Shown: one piece after another, positions 1 to 12,609 of the stretch
Position numbering within the stretch: position 1 is the stretch's first letter
How the letters are laid out: the number at the start of each line of letters is the position of its first letter
Source: Exophiala sp. HKRS030
Lineage: Eukaryota > Ascomycota > Eurotiomycetes > Chaetothyriales > Herpotrichiellaceae
Length of the DNA: 64,000 nt
Reading direction: 5' to 3'
Assembly (NCBI GenBank): GCA_023897205.1
Contig: JAHWDD010000002.1
Location: 4,588,001 to 4,652,000, forward strand
Translations under genes and position numbers: made by a program
The notes under the pieces: generated by a model
Seen by the model: only the letters and a program-made list of their open reading frames with translations
The model's database searches: none
Told to the model about the DNA's origin: nothing

Positions 1-134
1 GTGATGGTGGTGCTCCAGGTGCTGGTGGCCCTGGTGGTTTCCCTGGTGCCGGTGGTCCAGGTGGATTCCCAGGTGCCGGTGGCCCCGGTGCTCGTGGTGG
101 TGATGATGGCCCAACTGTTGAAGAGGTTGACTAA
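1..134 (+). CDS. hsp70: Hsp70 chaperone, C-terminal end (partial)
   Basis: Read from base 3, the frame gives a run of [15 protein letters not shown] repeats followed by [10 protein letters not shown] and a TAA stop at 132-134. The glycine/proline-rich lid tail ending in EEVD is the hallmark of eukaryotic cytosolic Hsp70 (SSA type). EEVD is the docking site for TPR co-chaperones such as Hop/Sti1. Only about 43 residues are inside the window; the ATPase and substrate-binding domains lie to the left. The ER paralogue would end in HDEL and the mitochondrial one lacks EEVD, so the cytosolic/nuclear form is the natural reading. No intron is visible in this piece. Confidence 0.93.
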   Translation, partial: DGGAPGAGGPGGFPGAGGPGGFPGAGGPGARGGDDGPTVEEVD

Positions 135-1186
135 ATGTCTTCGTCCTCCATCCACACAAAAAGCATATGAGCGACTTCCTTGGGACATTGTTGGTCAATC
201 ATACCGGCGTTGGCGTTTCATCCTGAAATGGAACATGGGATATGTGATACCTCTTGCAAGTGCATAGATTTTTTCTCCAGCATCCTTTGTCTTTGTCTCC
301 AAAGGACTGGCTTATGAGTTATGGAAATCACAAAGTTCAAAAATATGAATCTTTCATAATTGTCTCCTGCTGAGGCATTATGATTGATTGTAATGAGCTG
401 TTTTAGATATTAGCATAGCTTTCTCACAATGAGATGAAAACATTTCAAATAATCTTCATTCTTCCACCTTTTGCTTTGTAGGCTCGCAACGATTTTGGCC
501 GTACTGTGTTGACCAGATGTTTTCTGACTTACTCACTTTGAGATGTCACCGAGTTCCTCCCACCATCCTCGACGTCTACATAACACATCACATGTACAAT
601 TGTCTCATCAACTTTGCTCAATAATCCTATCGGCTTCCTATCTAAAGCTATTTAGGTTCTCCCTGCTATGTCCTCTCAACAGTTTCGAAGCCTCCAAAGA
701 TATGCCAAGCCCAGCCGCCCGTATCTAGACGTCGCTTTGCCCGTCACGGAGCAGGGACAACGACGAATGGCCCAAAGGAGTAGACATCGAAAGGTCAACG
801 AGCTAGTCTGCAAGCACACGCATACGTCAAATGGCCTTCGAATGCTATCGTATCAGCAAATGAAGGTGGAGGACAGAGAGTCGATTGGGAGGGTCAACGG
901 TGTATGAATACATGGACAGTATTGTCGTGTACGTGCCACTCAGGAATTTAATACCATGAGCAAGCTAGGGGTGGCCAGGTATATTGAAAGGTAGATGTGG
1001 TGGGAACGTCGACGTTTTCCATGGATATCGCCTCTATCTTGGTGACGACTCTCGTCTATCAGGGACAGGTACATGGATATATGAGAGCATATATATACAT
1101 GTGACATCGCGACACTACTGCTCATACACCCGGCGCCGTACGGTGTCGCACTCTGTGTGATGCCTCTCACATGGTCGTACTGGTCA
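135..1186. other. Intergenic: Hsp70 3' region and 3' flank of the sugar porter
   Basis: The stretch holds the 3' UTR of the Hsp70 gene and the 3' flank of the convergent transporter. Short open frames near 543-907 have no recognisable domain and no convincing start context, so I do not call them genes. I see no RNA gene here. Confidence 0.6.
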
Positions 1187-3575
1187 TCATCTCTTCTCTC
1201 CTCTCTCTGCAGCATCGACAACGCCAATCTCCAGATCCCGACGCTGATCCAGCCCTTGGGCATCCCCTGCATTTTGCCCTTGTGATGCAACAGCCTCATC
1301 TGCGTCCCCTTGCATCACGCCATGCCCATCCTCCCCTCCAACCCTCCCCGAGTCCCTATCCTTATCCACATCAACCCTCCGAATCTTCCTAAGCGGCACC
1401 CCACTCCTCAACTGACAATCGAGCTCCTCAAGCGCCGCCCCTTTCGTCTCGGGAATGAAAAACCACCCACAAACAACCGCACACACCGCAAGAGATCCAT
1501 ACACGAACCCCAACCGACTGCCCAGCCCAGCATACTGCTTGTCCTCTAGATATGGATATGTGAATGACACGACGAACTCGGCGACGAGTTTGACGGTGAA
1601 AGCCGTGCGTAACGTGTATTCACGCAGTTGTGGCGAGGGTACTTCGGCCGAGATCAGGTATGTCAGCGGTGCCCAGCCGACCGAGTAGCCGAAGCTGAAT
1701 GTTAACAGCATGGCGACGATGCCGCGGCGTTCGGCGAGCGTGGGGTTTGCGGACACTCCAAGTGCGCCCATGGTCATGAGGGATAGGACTTGCAGAACGC
1801 CGCTTAAGTGTAGCATTGGTCTGGATGGGAAGGGAAACGGTGATGTCAGCTTGAGGATCGGGAGATAGTGAACGATAAAGGAGGACGCAAAGGGGCACGA
1901 TGGCGAACGGTCAGAGGGAGGTATTGATACGGTAGACATGGATTAGACTCGATCGCTTGCTCCTTCAGATATGCAACAAACTCTTTCGAAATCACAAACT
2001 CCCAACTGGGAGAACTCTGATTAACCTGGATCAACCGGGCACAATGCAGACCAGGCTTCAAGGGCAAAAAAAGAGGAAATCAATAACAAAAGACTCACCT
2101 TCTACCCAATCGATCACTCAATACCAAACACAGAATAATCCCAATGACATTGACAGCATTATTCAACATATTGACCGTAAACGCATCAATACCACCCAAA
2201 CCTTTGACGAAGAGCGTCCCGTACTGCGACGAGAACGACTGACCCGTGGCCTGCTGGAAGAAATTGACCATACACGCGATGAGTGTCTGTTTGCGATTTT
2301 CGGGCCTGAAAATGTCTAAATACCGTCCCTTGGGTGGTTGATCGGCAATGGCGGTTTCCAAATCGTCGACTTCTGCTAAAATTGTGGCTTTGTCGGTGTC
2401 GCGTTTCCGCAGGCGCTGGAGCGCGTTGGTTGCGGCTGTGCGTTTTTGGCGAGACATGAGCCAGCGAGGGGTCTGTGAGAGTGAGAATAAGGTATGGAGA
2501 TTAGTTTATGGGGTTCGAATATACTCAAATTCGACCGGGGAATAGAGAGGTGGATGATAAGGGAAAGGGGAAAGCTTGTGGATTGAAGACCTACCTCTGG
2601 GATGAACCAGATCAGACTGGCGACGAGGGTAGGTGTGATAAAGAACAAGGCGAACAAAATCCTCCAGGCCCAGTTTCCTTGGATGTTTGACGTCCGCTTG
2701 GCGATGACCGCGATCACTAAACCGCCGATCTTGATGCTCAACCAGTATAAACCTACCATGGAGCTTCGGTAGCGAGGCGGTGCAATCTCGGCGAGAGCAA
2801 CAGGTACCACCGAGAGTTCCATGCCGAGATAGCAGTCTTGATGTAATAGGGAAGTCAGAGAGTGTTGTCTAGTGTGGGAGGGGTCAAGGGAAAAATGAAG
2901 GACATGTATGAATAGAGAAGCACAATGGCGTTGAAGTAAGGATGGTTGGCCTGAAGAGACACCTCTCACTCACAATGAATAGTCCTGCCAACAAGGATCT
3001 GCGCCTTTGTGTTTGATGAGAAGATGATGGCCGAACTGACCAAGGCGTACAAGCTCATAACGAAAACACACATACGACGACCGAAGCGGTCACTGATGAA
3101 ACTGCCCACGAAGACACCTAATTCACACCAGAAAGGGTCAACTCAATAACCCTTGACCACAGAACGTCGAGACTATTTCAGTCGTGCATCTTAAATGATA
3201 CTCAACCAGTGTTGAGGCTGAACAAAGGGACCAAGAGCATATTTCAAACTCACCAGCAATCTGAGCCGGGGCATGGCAGGCATTCAGCAATGAGAGAAAA
3301 TAAGGCTCGAGTTTCCAGATTTGTTTCTTCTCGAGGAAGACGCCGAATTGCTCTGCGAATGGATCCATTGCTTGCGCGGCTGCCATGGCTTGTACGTCGA
3401 AGCCATAATTGAATGAAGATAAAGCCAAGAGAAGTATTGAAGATACAAGCACGATGCTGAGGTCGTTGTTGTGGAGATTGGGTAGAGATAGACGCTTAAT
3501 GCTCGAGGCTGAGGAAGAGGACGAAGAAGAGGTAGCGGGTGCGCCAGACGATGTGATGATAGCAGCTGTTCCCAT
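1187..3575 (-). CDS. MFS sugar porter (hexose or alpha-glucoside permease-like), five exons
   Basis: Splicing by eye gives complement(1187..1820, 2099..2472, 2595..2836, 2974..3117, 3254..3575), 1716 nt, about 571 residues, all introns GT-AG. Sugar-porter signatures appear in order: NYGFD in helix 1, DRFGRR after helix 2, PETPRWL before the central loop (created by the 2473-2594 splice), QQATGQ in the helix 7 region, DRLGRRPM (completed across the 1821-2098 intron) and PETKG near the end. The N-terminus is Ser-rich and the last ~70 residues are charged and cytoplasmic. The family moves sugars by proton symport at the plasma membrane with 12 helices. The substrate cannot be read from sequence. 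The 278-nt last intron is long for this gene. Confidence 0.93.
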
Positions 3576-4569
3576 GGCTTTGACTGCTTGTCGTCCTGGT
3601 GATGGTAGTGGTCTGACGGCAAAGATCTCTTCTCTCCCCTATTCCGCAATGGGAGAGCAAATATGATCCTGATGTGGGATGCCTCTAGACACACGCTTCG
3701 ACGGTGCTGCCGTGGTATTCCAGAACAACGAGAATCTAAAGATCCAGACTATAGACCGACCGAGACCGAAAGATGAAGAGATTGATAAACAGATAAGATC
3801 GCATCAAAGACACAAATCAAACAATACAACAGGGGGGTGAAGAATAATCATATCTTATCATTCTCACCTCATAGCTCGCAGACTTTGAGGGCCATAAGCA
3901 ATCACGTTCCGACAAACGGAGTCGACGCGCACAATTGCCGCAGGATCCATTGATTCCATAGAAACTTACCATTTTGCATCGACACAGTAATCCATCAATG
4001 GATCCATCGGTTGATGGATAGATATAGACGTTGCCACTGAGAACCATAGTTCCGGTACAATGTTATCAATGTACCTCGACCCGGACGCTAACAGTCGAAA
4101 AAACCAGGCCGAAAAGGGAGAACCCGACCAGTGAACCTGAGGGAAAAGATCCTAAGTAGTGGAACGTTGAACTGAGAATTCTTCTGTGTGCTTTATCGGA
4201 ACGTCGGAACTCGAGAATCTCCACCTATGATTAGCCGGATAGCGGGCGATGACGAACGCTTCATGCCAAGGACGAGAGAAGGACCCATAGAGGAGAGGAA
4301 GGAAAGATAATATTAGATGATGGACAGACGCTCATGTCCATTATTGTGTCTTGATGTGGATGTTTGTTTGATGGATGGACGTTGATGTCTCCGTAGTCGG
4401 GATTTGATTGAAACGTTCGGCATTCCACCTGGACTTGGCGAAAAATCCTCGCGTCGAGGCAGCAACAAATTTTCACAGGAATTTCTGAGATCTTTATATC
4501 ATGATCTTGTATGGACTTACCTACTCTTGATAGCACGCTAGAAGAGACTTGCGACAATCTATGGGTTTG
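3576..4569. other. Intergenic: promoter side of the sugar porter
   Basis: This is the 5' flank of the minus-strand transporter. Near 3990-4025 it contains short self-complementary runs around a repeated ATGGATCCATTGAT/ATCAATGGATCC core, but no identifiable operator. No gene is supported. The right end passes into the repeat array at about 4570. Confidence 0.5.
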
Positions 4570-7500
4570 TTCGCCGTGTTATCCGGGCCATCTCATCAAT
4601 GGCCGGTCAGGCCGCTTCGAACAACCAAGCTTATTCTACGATACTAAGCAATCTTGTCCGTTCTATTGCAGACTACATTATCATATTGTCTTATGATAAC
4701 ACTCGGGTTAACTACTTGGGCCAAGCCATTTCGTCCAGGCCATTTTACATCCAGGCGATTTCAACCAGGCCACCTCATCCAGCATATTTCCACAGGGCCA
4801 TCTTGTTGAGTCAGATTCGTCCTTGTTAGGATATTGGATAATGCTATGCCATCTCATTTTGGCCGACGTCGCACTGATCCATCCTCCGAGCTGCCAGACG
4901 GGTGCCAGGCATCCCTGGCCTGGTCATTGTGGCTCGATCACTCTACACTGCGATGGTCTTCATTTCTTCTGGCTATTTTGCATGTGTGGGGAGCTTACCA
5001 TCTAGATCACCGAATACTGTGAGCTCAGCCACTCCTCCTGGCCTTCAAAGGAGACAAGTTATCCAGGCCACTTGTTCAGGCCATTCTGGCCTGGTGGCTC
5101 TACACCGTCCTAGCACTCGTTTATCCAGGGTATTTGCCGTTGGCGATGTATTCACTTGTCTAGGTCACTTCATATTGCGAACTCATCCACTTGTTCAGGT
5201 CACTCGTCGAGACAATTCTTCCAGGCCATTCTGGCCCGGCCGTCCTGAACCGGTCACTTTACACTGTCAAATTCCTCACTTATGAAGCCTATGTTCCATT
5301 GGTCAGGTACTAACTTGTCTAAATGACATTATACTAAGAGGTCGGGCATGTGCACAGACTGTTCGTCGTGTTCGCTTGTCCCGGCCACGCCCGGCCAATC
5401 TGGCCTGGCTATCCCGGCCTGGTCGCCCTGCACTGCAAGATCACATACTGAACCGTACGTTCTTGCATTGACAGGACACTCACTTGTCTAGGTTACCTTA
5501 TATCGCGATTTCTACCCTCGATCTGGACTGTTCGTTGAGTTCGCTCATCCGGGCCACTTTACCCAAGCAACTCATCCAGGCTACTCTGGCCTAACCGCGC
5601 TGCACTGCTGTGTCGAAATACTTATCAAGGCTGCTTTGTATTGATATAGTTCCCACTCTTCTAGAGAACACTATAGTACGAGATCTGCTCTTTGCCTTGG
5701 CCACCCGCCTAGATCACTCGTCCGGGCAATTTATCCAGGTCAAGCATTCAGGTCACTGTGGCCCGACGAGTATATACTCCTAGGTTGCTGACTTGTTGAG
5801 GACATTTCAGAACTTCGGGTTAGTGGGTTACTTAGGTCACTTTGAACTCGTGAGCTTGGATGATAACCCAGATCACTCGTCGAGGCCAATGATCCAGGCC
5901 ACTATGCAAGGCTATTTTGGCCCGGCGAGTTTATACGACTAGGTTGCTCACTTATCGAGGCAAAGATCTCCGACCAAATTGTGCCGTGTTCGAGCCACTT
6001 TACACCACGAACTCAGCTCATGGGCCAGATCACTCGTCGTGTTCATTAGCCCAGGCCATTGATCTAGGGCACTATGGCCTGGCAAGGCTGCACGGCGGGA
6101 TTATCCACTTATCAAGGCAATGATGTACTATCGGGTTACTTACTCACTTGAATCACGTTATATCACAAGCGCGGCTCATAAGACAAATCACTCGTCGGGG
6201 TAAGTAATCCGGGCCACTGATCCAGGACATTATGGCCTGGCGACTTTGTACGACCAGCTTTCTCACTTGTCGAGGCGACTCTATGCTCTGAACTCAGTTA
6301 CTTATTCGAACTTATTCATACTGGAAGCTCGGCTTCTCATCAGCCTATCCACTCTGGCTGACCGAAGTAGGCCGGTCATAAAGATACTTGTTCAAGCGAC
6401 ATTGGCCTGGCGAGTTTGTACTGCTGAGTTGCACATCTTTCAAGGCCATGTTATCCTTACAGGTTACTCACCTATTGAGGTCACTTTACACGGGGAGTGA
6501 TCGACCTACTCAGCCTTTGTACCTAGGCTGTTCGCGGCCGGCCACTTAAGTATATAGGCCACCTTGGCCCGGCCACTTTATGATCCTCAATTACTCATTT
6601 CTCACGGCCACCTTATACTGTCAGGATACTCACTCATTCACGTCGATGGATACCCTGAGCGCACTCATTATCCAGGATCCTTACTCTGGCCAGTCGAGGT
6701 AGGCCACTCGCCCGGCCACATCCCAGCCCGACCACTCTACAGCACTTCATTGTACACTTTTCCAACCTTTCCAGTTTACATTGCATTTTTAGAATACTCA
6801 CTTAGCCCAGGTCACTATTTGCTGGGCGTTTAGCTACATATCGAAGCCGCTTGCCCAGAGTTGAGAGGTGGGCCACTTGCCCAAGCGATATGTCTGGCCC
6901 GGCGACTACAAAATACAATGTTGCTCGTTTATCCAGCCCTGGGTTACATTGATAGGGTATTCACTTCCTTGAGCCACTAGCCCGGTCACCTTTCAAGCTC
7001 CTTGACTGAGGCGGCGAAGGCAGGCCATTCATCCGGCCACCCTATCTGGCCGGCTGATATATCCTGCAATATTACTTACTTGTCCGGGCCATTTTAGGTT
7101 GGTAGGGCATTTAACCACCTCAATCACATTATACTGCCAACAAAACCACGTACCTAGGCTATTTTCTCAGACTAGTGGAGGAGGGCCATTCACCAGAGAC
7201 ATTTACTACATTGCCAACCCACCCAATCTGGCCCAGACACTCTACATTCAATATGCTCACGTATTCGGCATACTCTACAATAGCTGAGTACTCACTTACA
7301 TGGGGTACATCATAGTGACAGTCATTATCCAGGCTCCTTGACGAACAGCAGAAGTCGGGCTACTTACCATTCACCAGGTCACACAACTTGGCCCGGCCAC
7401 TCTCCAATGCAACGTTATTCACTTATCTAGCCTACTTCATATGGGAAGGGGACTCCTTTACCTAGGTCATATTATACTGCGAGTTTGACCGGATATCCCG

Positions 7501-10500
7501 GCCGGTTATCCAAACAACTCATTCAGGCCACCTATACCCGGACATTTTGGCCGGATCACTTCATCCCACCAGATCCTTCACTTATCGAGTCGAGCTTGTT
7601 ATCATATCATTCATCATGCTAGGTCACTTCAAACCGTGTGTTCAACAATCAATTCAGGCTACTTGTTCATCAGAGCCATGTACCAGGCCATTCATGGCCG
7701 ATCATTTTGGCCGGGCCACTTTATATCACTCGGCCACTCACTCACTAAGGCCATTTCATAGCCAGGTCACTTATATGTCGGATCTCTCCGAAATGCTTAC
7801 TCGGTAGCTGATCTGGGTTTTTAACGCAAGCAGGTCATACCCTCGGCCACTCGTCCAGACCACCCAGGCCCCAGAAATGTGGCCTGACCATTGAGTACAA
7901 CTAAAACGCTCACATATTGGACCAATTCTAGTATCAGGTCCACACAAATATCAGATGCCTTCAAACTGCTCGTTCAGCAGCTTATCTGGGCTCTTGTCGC
8001 AGGGAGCACACTCGACAGGCCACTCAGAGCCAGACCAAATTGGCCCGACCACTTTATACTGCTCGATTCCTTATTTATTGGAGCCACTCTAGTGGCAGAT
8101 TACTCATGAATCTAGTCACTTCAAGCCGCGCATTTAGCAACTTGTTAGGACGACTGATGTGGGCAAGCCACTCAACAGGCCACTTACCGGACGAAAATGG
8201 CCTGGCCACTTTATACTGATAGTTTGCTCGGATATCGAAGCCAGTTTGTTACCAGAGCACTCACTTATCAGGTAACTTTAATATACTCGTTCGGCACATC
8301 GTCCAGACTACTGACGCAGGTAACCCACGCGCCGGGCCTCTCACCAGGCTAACATGGCCCGGCCACTTTATACAACCAGAATACTCAGTTATCGAGTAGA
8401 GTTTATTGGCAGGTGATTAGCATAACAGATGACTATAAACTGCTCGTTCAGCAAGTTATCTAGGCGACTTAACGGGACAAATCACCCACCAGGCCATTCG
8501 CGGGAACACTTACCAGACCGCTCACCACGACACTGACAAGGGCGTATTATACCAGACTATACTATGAATTGACACTTGCCATATGGCCCCTTTTGCTATT
8601 CATGATATGCTAGTCACCTTGAAACGCCTCTCTCTCTATGATCTCTGCCCGGCCAGGCCACCAAGCCAGTGTATGGCCGGGCCATCTCATGCGAGCCAGG
8701 TTTCACATCCAGGTCAGCGCACACATCCACGCCGTTTCTCCTAGGCTGTTTGATCAAGACTCGCCAAGTTCTTCACTGATTGAGGATTCCCAAGCCCATG
8801 ATATGCAGACCGGGCCAAACCACTCATTCCTTGGCCTGGCCGGGTTAGCTCATCCAAGTCAAGTTCCTTATTCCGGTCGACGCAAACATCTAGGCTATCT
8901 CATCTAGGCTGTCTGATCAAGGCTAGCTAGGTTGCTCATTCATGAGGGATACCCAAGCCATGTGATGCAGGCCGGGCCATTTCCGCCGGATCAGGCTACT
9001 CACCCAAATTTGGCCGGAGGGACTTGATCACTCAGCTAGGGCATGCTACTCACATTCTGCAAGGTTTGTGTCAGTAGGTCCCCTTCTAAGTAGAACTAGC
9101 CACCTCTTTGAAGCCAGACCACTGATCAAGTGAAAATATCGACGCCGGGCCACTTCACCGGGCCATCCCTCAGCCCAGTCACCACGGGCTCACCAGGACA
9201 TCTGATAATAGCAAATACTATAAGATGTCATTTGCTCTATGCCTGGCATAGCCGAGCTATTCCCTCTTTTCCAAGACATGTCATTCTCCCAATGATCTAT
9301 GCCGGCCGGGCCACTGATTGCCGCCGGGTTTGGCCTGGTATGTCCTGTCTTCTATTATTCGGGCTACAGACCCAAGTTATCTTGTTCAGATTTACTCATC
9401 TAAGTTATCTCAACTAGACTCACTTATCTAGGACATGTCATCAAGTATGAGTAGGGTGCTCAGTCGTCCAGGCCATCCGGACCATCTCGCCAAGCTAGTC
9501 ATGGATGGCCCGGCATGCCAAATCACTTCTCTAGACCGGTCCATTCACTTTTCAATATGCCATTCATTGATAGATGACCTATCGGAAGGATCTAGATCAG
9601 CTCCATCCAGGCCAGGCAAAATGTCAGCGCACTTGTTGATGACCGGCCACTTTCTAAAGCACTCGCAGATGGCCGGTCAGGCTATCTCACTCCCCTAGGC
9701 CAAGCAAGCCACTTCACGACAGGCAGCTTGTTGATAGATGACCTGCCGAAGGAACCTGGACCAGCTCGTCCAAGCCAGGCCGAAATTCTGTTGACTGGCT
9801 GATGCCGGGCCACTCTGCAGGCCACCCACTCTGTGCCGCCACTTGCTTCCTGCTTGATACGGGAGGCGATGAAGTCTATCGAGGCCTACATTTCTGGGTG
9901 TCAAGTCGCTCACTTTAAGTCACTTCACCTGGATGCCTCTGTAGGGCGGGCCATCTCGTTCATGTAATGCCGATGGCAACTCAACCAGGCATGGCCCGAC
10001 GGGAATTCTCACTTCCCAGGCGAGGCTGCTCACTGGACAATGGGGTAGATCTTGATAGACTACCCGTCTAAACAATCCAGATTCGCTCGTCCAGTCCAGA
10101 CTGCATCTCCTGGCGACTTATTGGTGCCGGGCCACGTCTCCAGACTACTCAATTGTCTAGACCACTCACTCTATACCACATGCTATTTTGTGCTCGATAC
10201 GGGAGACACTTGAGTCTGCCCTAGGACTCACTTCACTGTATGCCAGGTGGCTCAGTGTCGGTGAATCTCCAGACTGCATGTCCCTATCAGGCCATGTCAC
10301 CCAAGCCAGATTCTTCTTCTGACATACCTAGACATGGCCCGTCTTGTCTAGAACACAAATGTAAGCCGAGTTCCTCATTGAAATGTGCTAGGCCATCTTG
10401 CTGAGGTCAAAGCATCTCATAGATGCCGTCTAATCAAGTTTATTTACGCATGTTGGGCTGTAAAACCATTCAGGCCATTTGGGCTGGGCCATGCGCTCGG

Positions 10501-12300
10501 GAGACTACGCAAGTCACAGCTAACTAATTAACTAACTAGGTCGAGGGATCTGCAGCGACGCCGTTACTTAGACGCCTAAGATATGGCTTCTGGCCTTGGC
10601 TACTTACCTAACTTTCTTACCTTTGCTACCCATCTATGCCATTCTATTATCCAGGCTGTTTAATCATCCAGACAACTCGACGCGAAAGCCTACTTTCCGA
10701 GGCCAGGCTAATCTGTCGTTTACAATCAATCATGTATGCCATCTCGTCTATCTTGCCGGTCAATCTTGACATCTTAATTGGGCCACTTATCTCGACCAGG
10801 CCACTTCCGCAGGCCACACGCCTTGGCCCGGCCACGTTCTTGTGTCAGGATATTCTATCATCAGGTTCATTACCTATCTAGAACCACAACATGCTGTGAG
10901 GGTCTTCATATACCCTATATAAGGCCAGGAAAGTTCGTCAGCCTGGGCCATAACCCCACGCGGGCCACTTGTCGAGGCCTGAATGGCCGCTCATCTTGGC
11001 CCGGCCACGGTTTTATTCCATGGCGTGCTATGATCAGATCAAATACCTATTCAAGATCACTTTACACTCTGCGTGTACTTGTCGAGTCTTGTCATGCTAG
11101 ATGACTTGATCGCTCCAGGGCATAACCTCATTCGGGCCACTTACATACTGATGCCGAGATGGCCCGACCACTGAGGTATTCCAGGCCACTGCATTACGAG
11201 GCTACTTATATATCTAACATCCTTTCCAACTATTTGGCTTCTGATCTAGTCGGTATAGGCCAGGAGATTGACTCAAGCCAGGCCACAAGCCCACCCCGTC
11301 CACCCACTGAGGTGGCCTGCCGATTCATGCATCCCAGACTTCTTTGTTGCTGGGTTAATTATTCATCACAGATCACCTCTTGCTGCTAGACTATCTATCT
11401 AGAGTACCCACGCCAGGAATTTTGCTCTAGCCAGACCACAACTTGGCCCCAGGCCAATACCACAAGCCACGTCCTCTGGCCCGACAACTTACTCGCCCCG
11501 AGGACTTGAGGTACGAGGCAATTCATCTGTTTGACATTACTTAGGGCGAGGGCTCAGCTTATGCCAGACCGTATCCTCATTCCGGCCGATTCTCCAAGTC
11601 CTGTCCGTTGGCCTGACCTTTTTCTTGTCACAGGCCGTTTGAACGTTGGGCTATTCATCTGTCCACTGTTATTTTATACCACTAGACTCCCTTTCGACGC
11701 CACTCAGGATAGGCCATTCATCTGGCCGAGTCAGAATTCCACTCGGGCCACTTCTCCAGGCTACTGCTTTGGCCTGACCACTTCCTCGTCCTATGCCATT
11801 TGGTTACTAGGCTAGTTCTCTGTCTAACATCACTTTAGACCACTAACCTACAGACCTAGTCTACTCAGGACAAGCGAATTCTCGGGTTGAGCGAGAACTT
11901 CCCTCAGGCCAATTCTCCAGGCCATCGGGTTTGGCCCGGCCACTGACTTATCCTAGGTTGCTTTCTTTTTCAAGTCTTCCCCCGTCGAACATCACGATAT
12001 GCTGTCAAGCTACTGATATAAGCGAACCCAGGATAAGTGCTATCCTCAGGCTATCCTGTAATTCCAGCCGGGCCACATCTCCACGCCATATATATCGGCC
12101 TGATGATTGACCCATCCTAAGCTCCTTGGCTATGAGGCTTACTTACCAGTCGAACATCACGGTATAGTACTAGGCTAACTATCTAGGCCATGGGGGTTCT
12201 GCCACTTACTGAGACCAAGCCGTAACTACGATCCGGCCAGTCTTCAACACCACTTAGTCAGGTCCGAGCACCTACCTACCTATACATGTTCGGTGACGTT
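4570..12300 (+). repeat. Diverged tandem array, period about 160 bp (satellite-like), all units in one direction
   Basis: A recurring anchor close to TGGCCYGGCCACTTTATAC begins at about 4916, 5087, 5232, 5401, 5587, 5759, 5918, 6075, 6233, 6413, 6565, 6724, 6895, 7047, 7229, 7389, 7548, 7708, 7880, 8041, 8198 and 8355. It resumes at 10824, 10997, 11160, 11323, 11477, 11609, 11770, 11932 and 12096. Mean spacing is about 164 bp in the first run and 159 bp in the second. Inside a unit, weaker blocks recur in fixed order: TTGCTCACTTATCGAGG about 25 bp after the anchor, then TTACTCACTTATCTAGGTCA, then CAGGCCACTCGTCCAGG leading to the next anchor. Copies are very diverged and none is near-identical to its neighbour. 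Open frames of 60-130 codons occur but share no conserved protein, and stops fall freely, so the region is non-coding. It is not obviously AT-enriched, unlike RIP-mutated repeats. Function is unknown. Confidence 0.88.
8640..10500 (+). repeat. Variant block within the array, same register, different unit sequence
   Basis: Between the two runs of the TGGCCYGGCCACTTTATAC anchor the unit changes but the period does not. A block starting CTAGGCTGTYTGATCAAG occurs at 8741 and 8904 (163 bp apart), each followed by a GATRCCCAAGCC-like segment and GCAGRCCGGGCCA. Further right, GATAGATGACCT occurs at 9569 and 9733 (164 bp), with a diverged copy near 10054 (321 bp, two periods). Another block, CGATACGGGAG or TGATACGGGAG, lies near 9855 and 10195 (340 bp). 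The gap between the flanking anchor runs (8355 to 10824, 2469 bp) is close to 15 periods. This suggests subfamilies within one array rather than an insertion. Confidence 0.7.
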
Positions 12301-12580
12301 CCTAGCAAGTTAAGCTCCCTATCGATCTAATATCACTTCCCACCCCTAAGGCACTTACCTATCCAGATGACTCAGGTATGGCGATCCAGTCGGGGCGTGA
12401 GCTATCGCGTCAGGCATACCACCTGCCAAGCTATAACTTGGCGCTATAAACTGGAGTTTAAACTCGAGTTATTAAATCGGCCAGCCCCACGAATGTATCC
12501 CATGCATGCCAGTTTCTTTCGCTGGTCACTTACTTACCTACCTACCTAACCACCCCCGTCGACCATCACTTCTCCATTGC

Positions 12581-12609
12581 ATGGCTATGGCTATGGCTAT
12601 GGCTATGGA
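12581..12609. repeat. Microsatellite (ATGGCT)n
   Basis: Nearly five perfect copies of the hexamer ATGGCT stand in a row. Confidence 0.9.

Noticed and set aside
4599..11815. Many plus-strand open frames of 60-130 codons across the repeat array
   Set aside because: They are not conserved from unit to unit, share no reading frame register and show no domains. The ~160-bp period is not a multiple of three on average, so shared peptide motifs such as HFI/RPGH come from the repeated DNA, not from coding selection.
4570..12300. CRISPR array or rDNA spacer
   Set aside because: Units are diverged throughout with no identical repeat and unique spacer pattern, CRISPR is not a eukaryotic system, and no rRNA sequence is present on either side.
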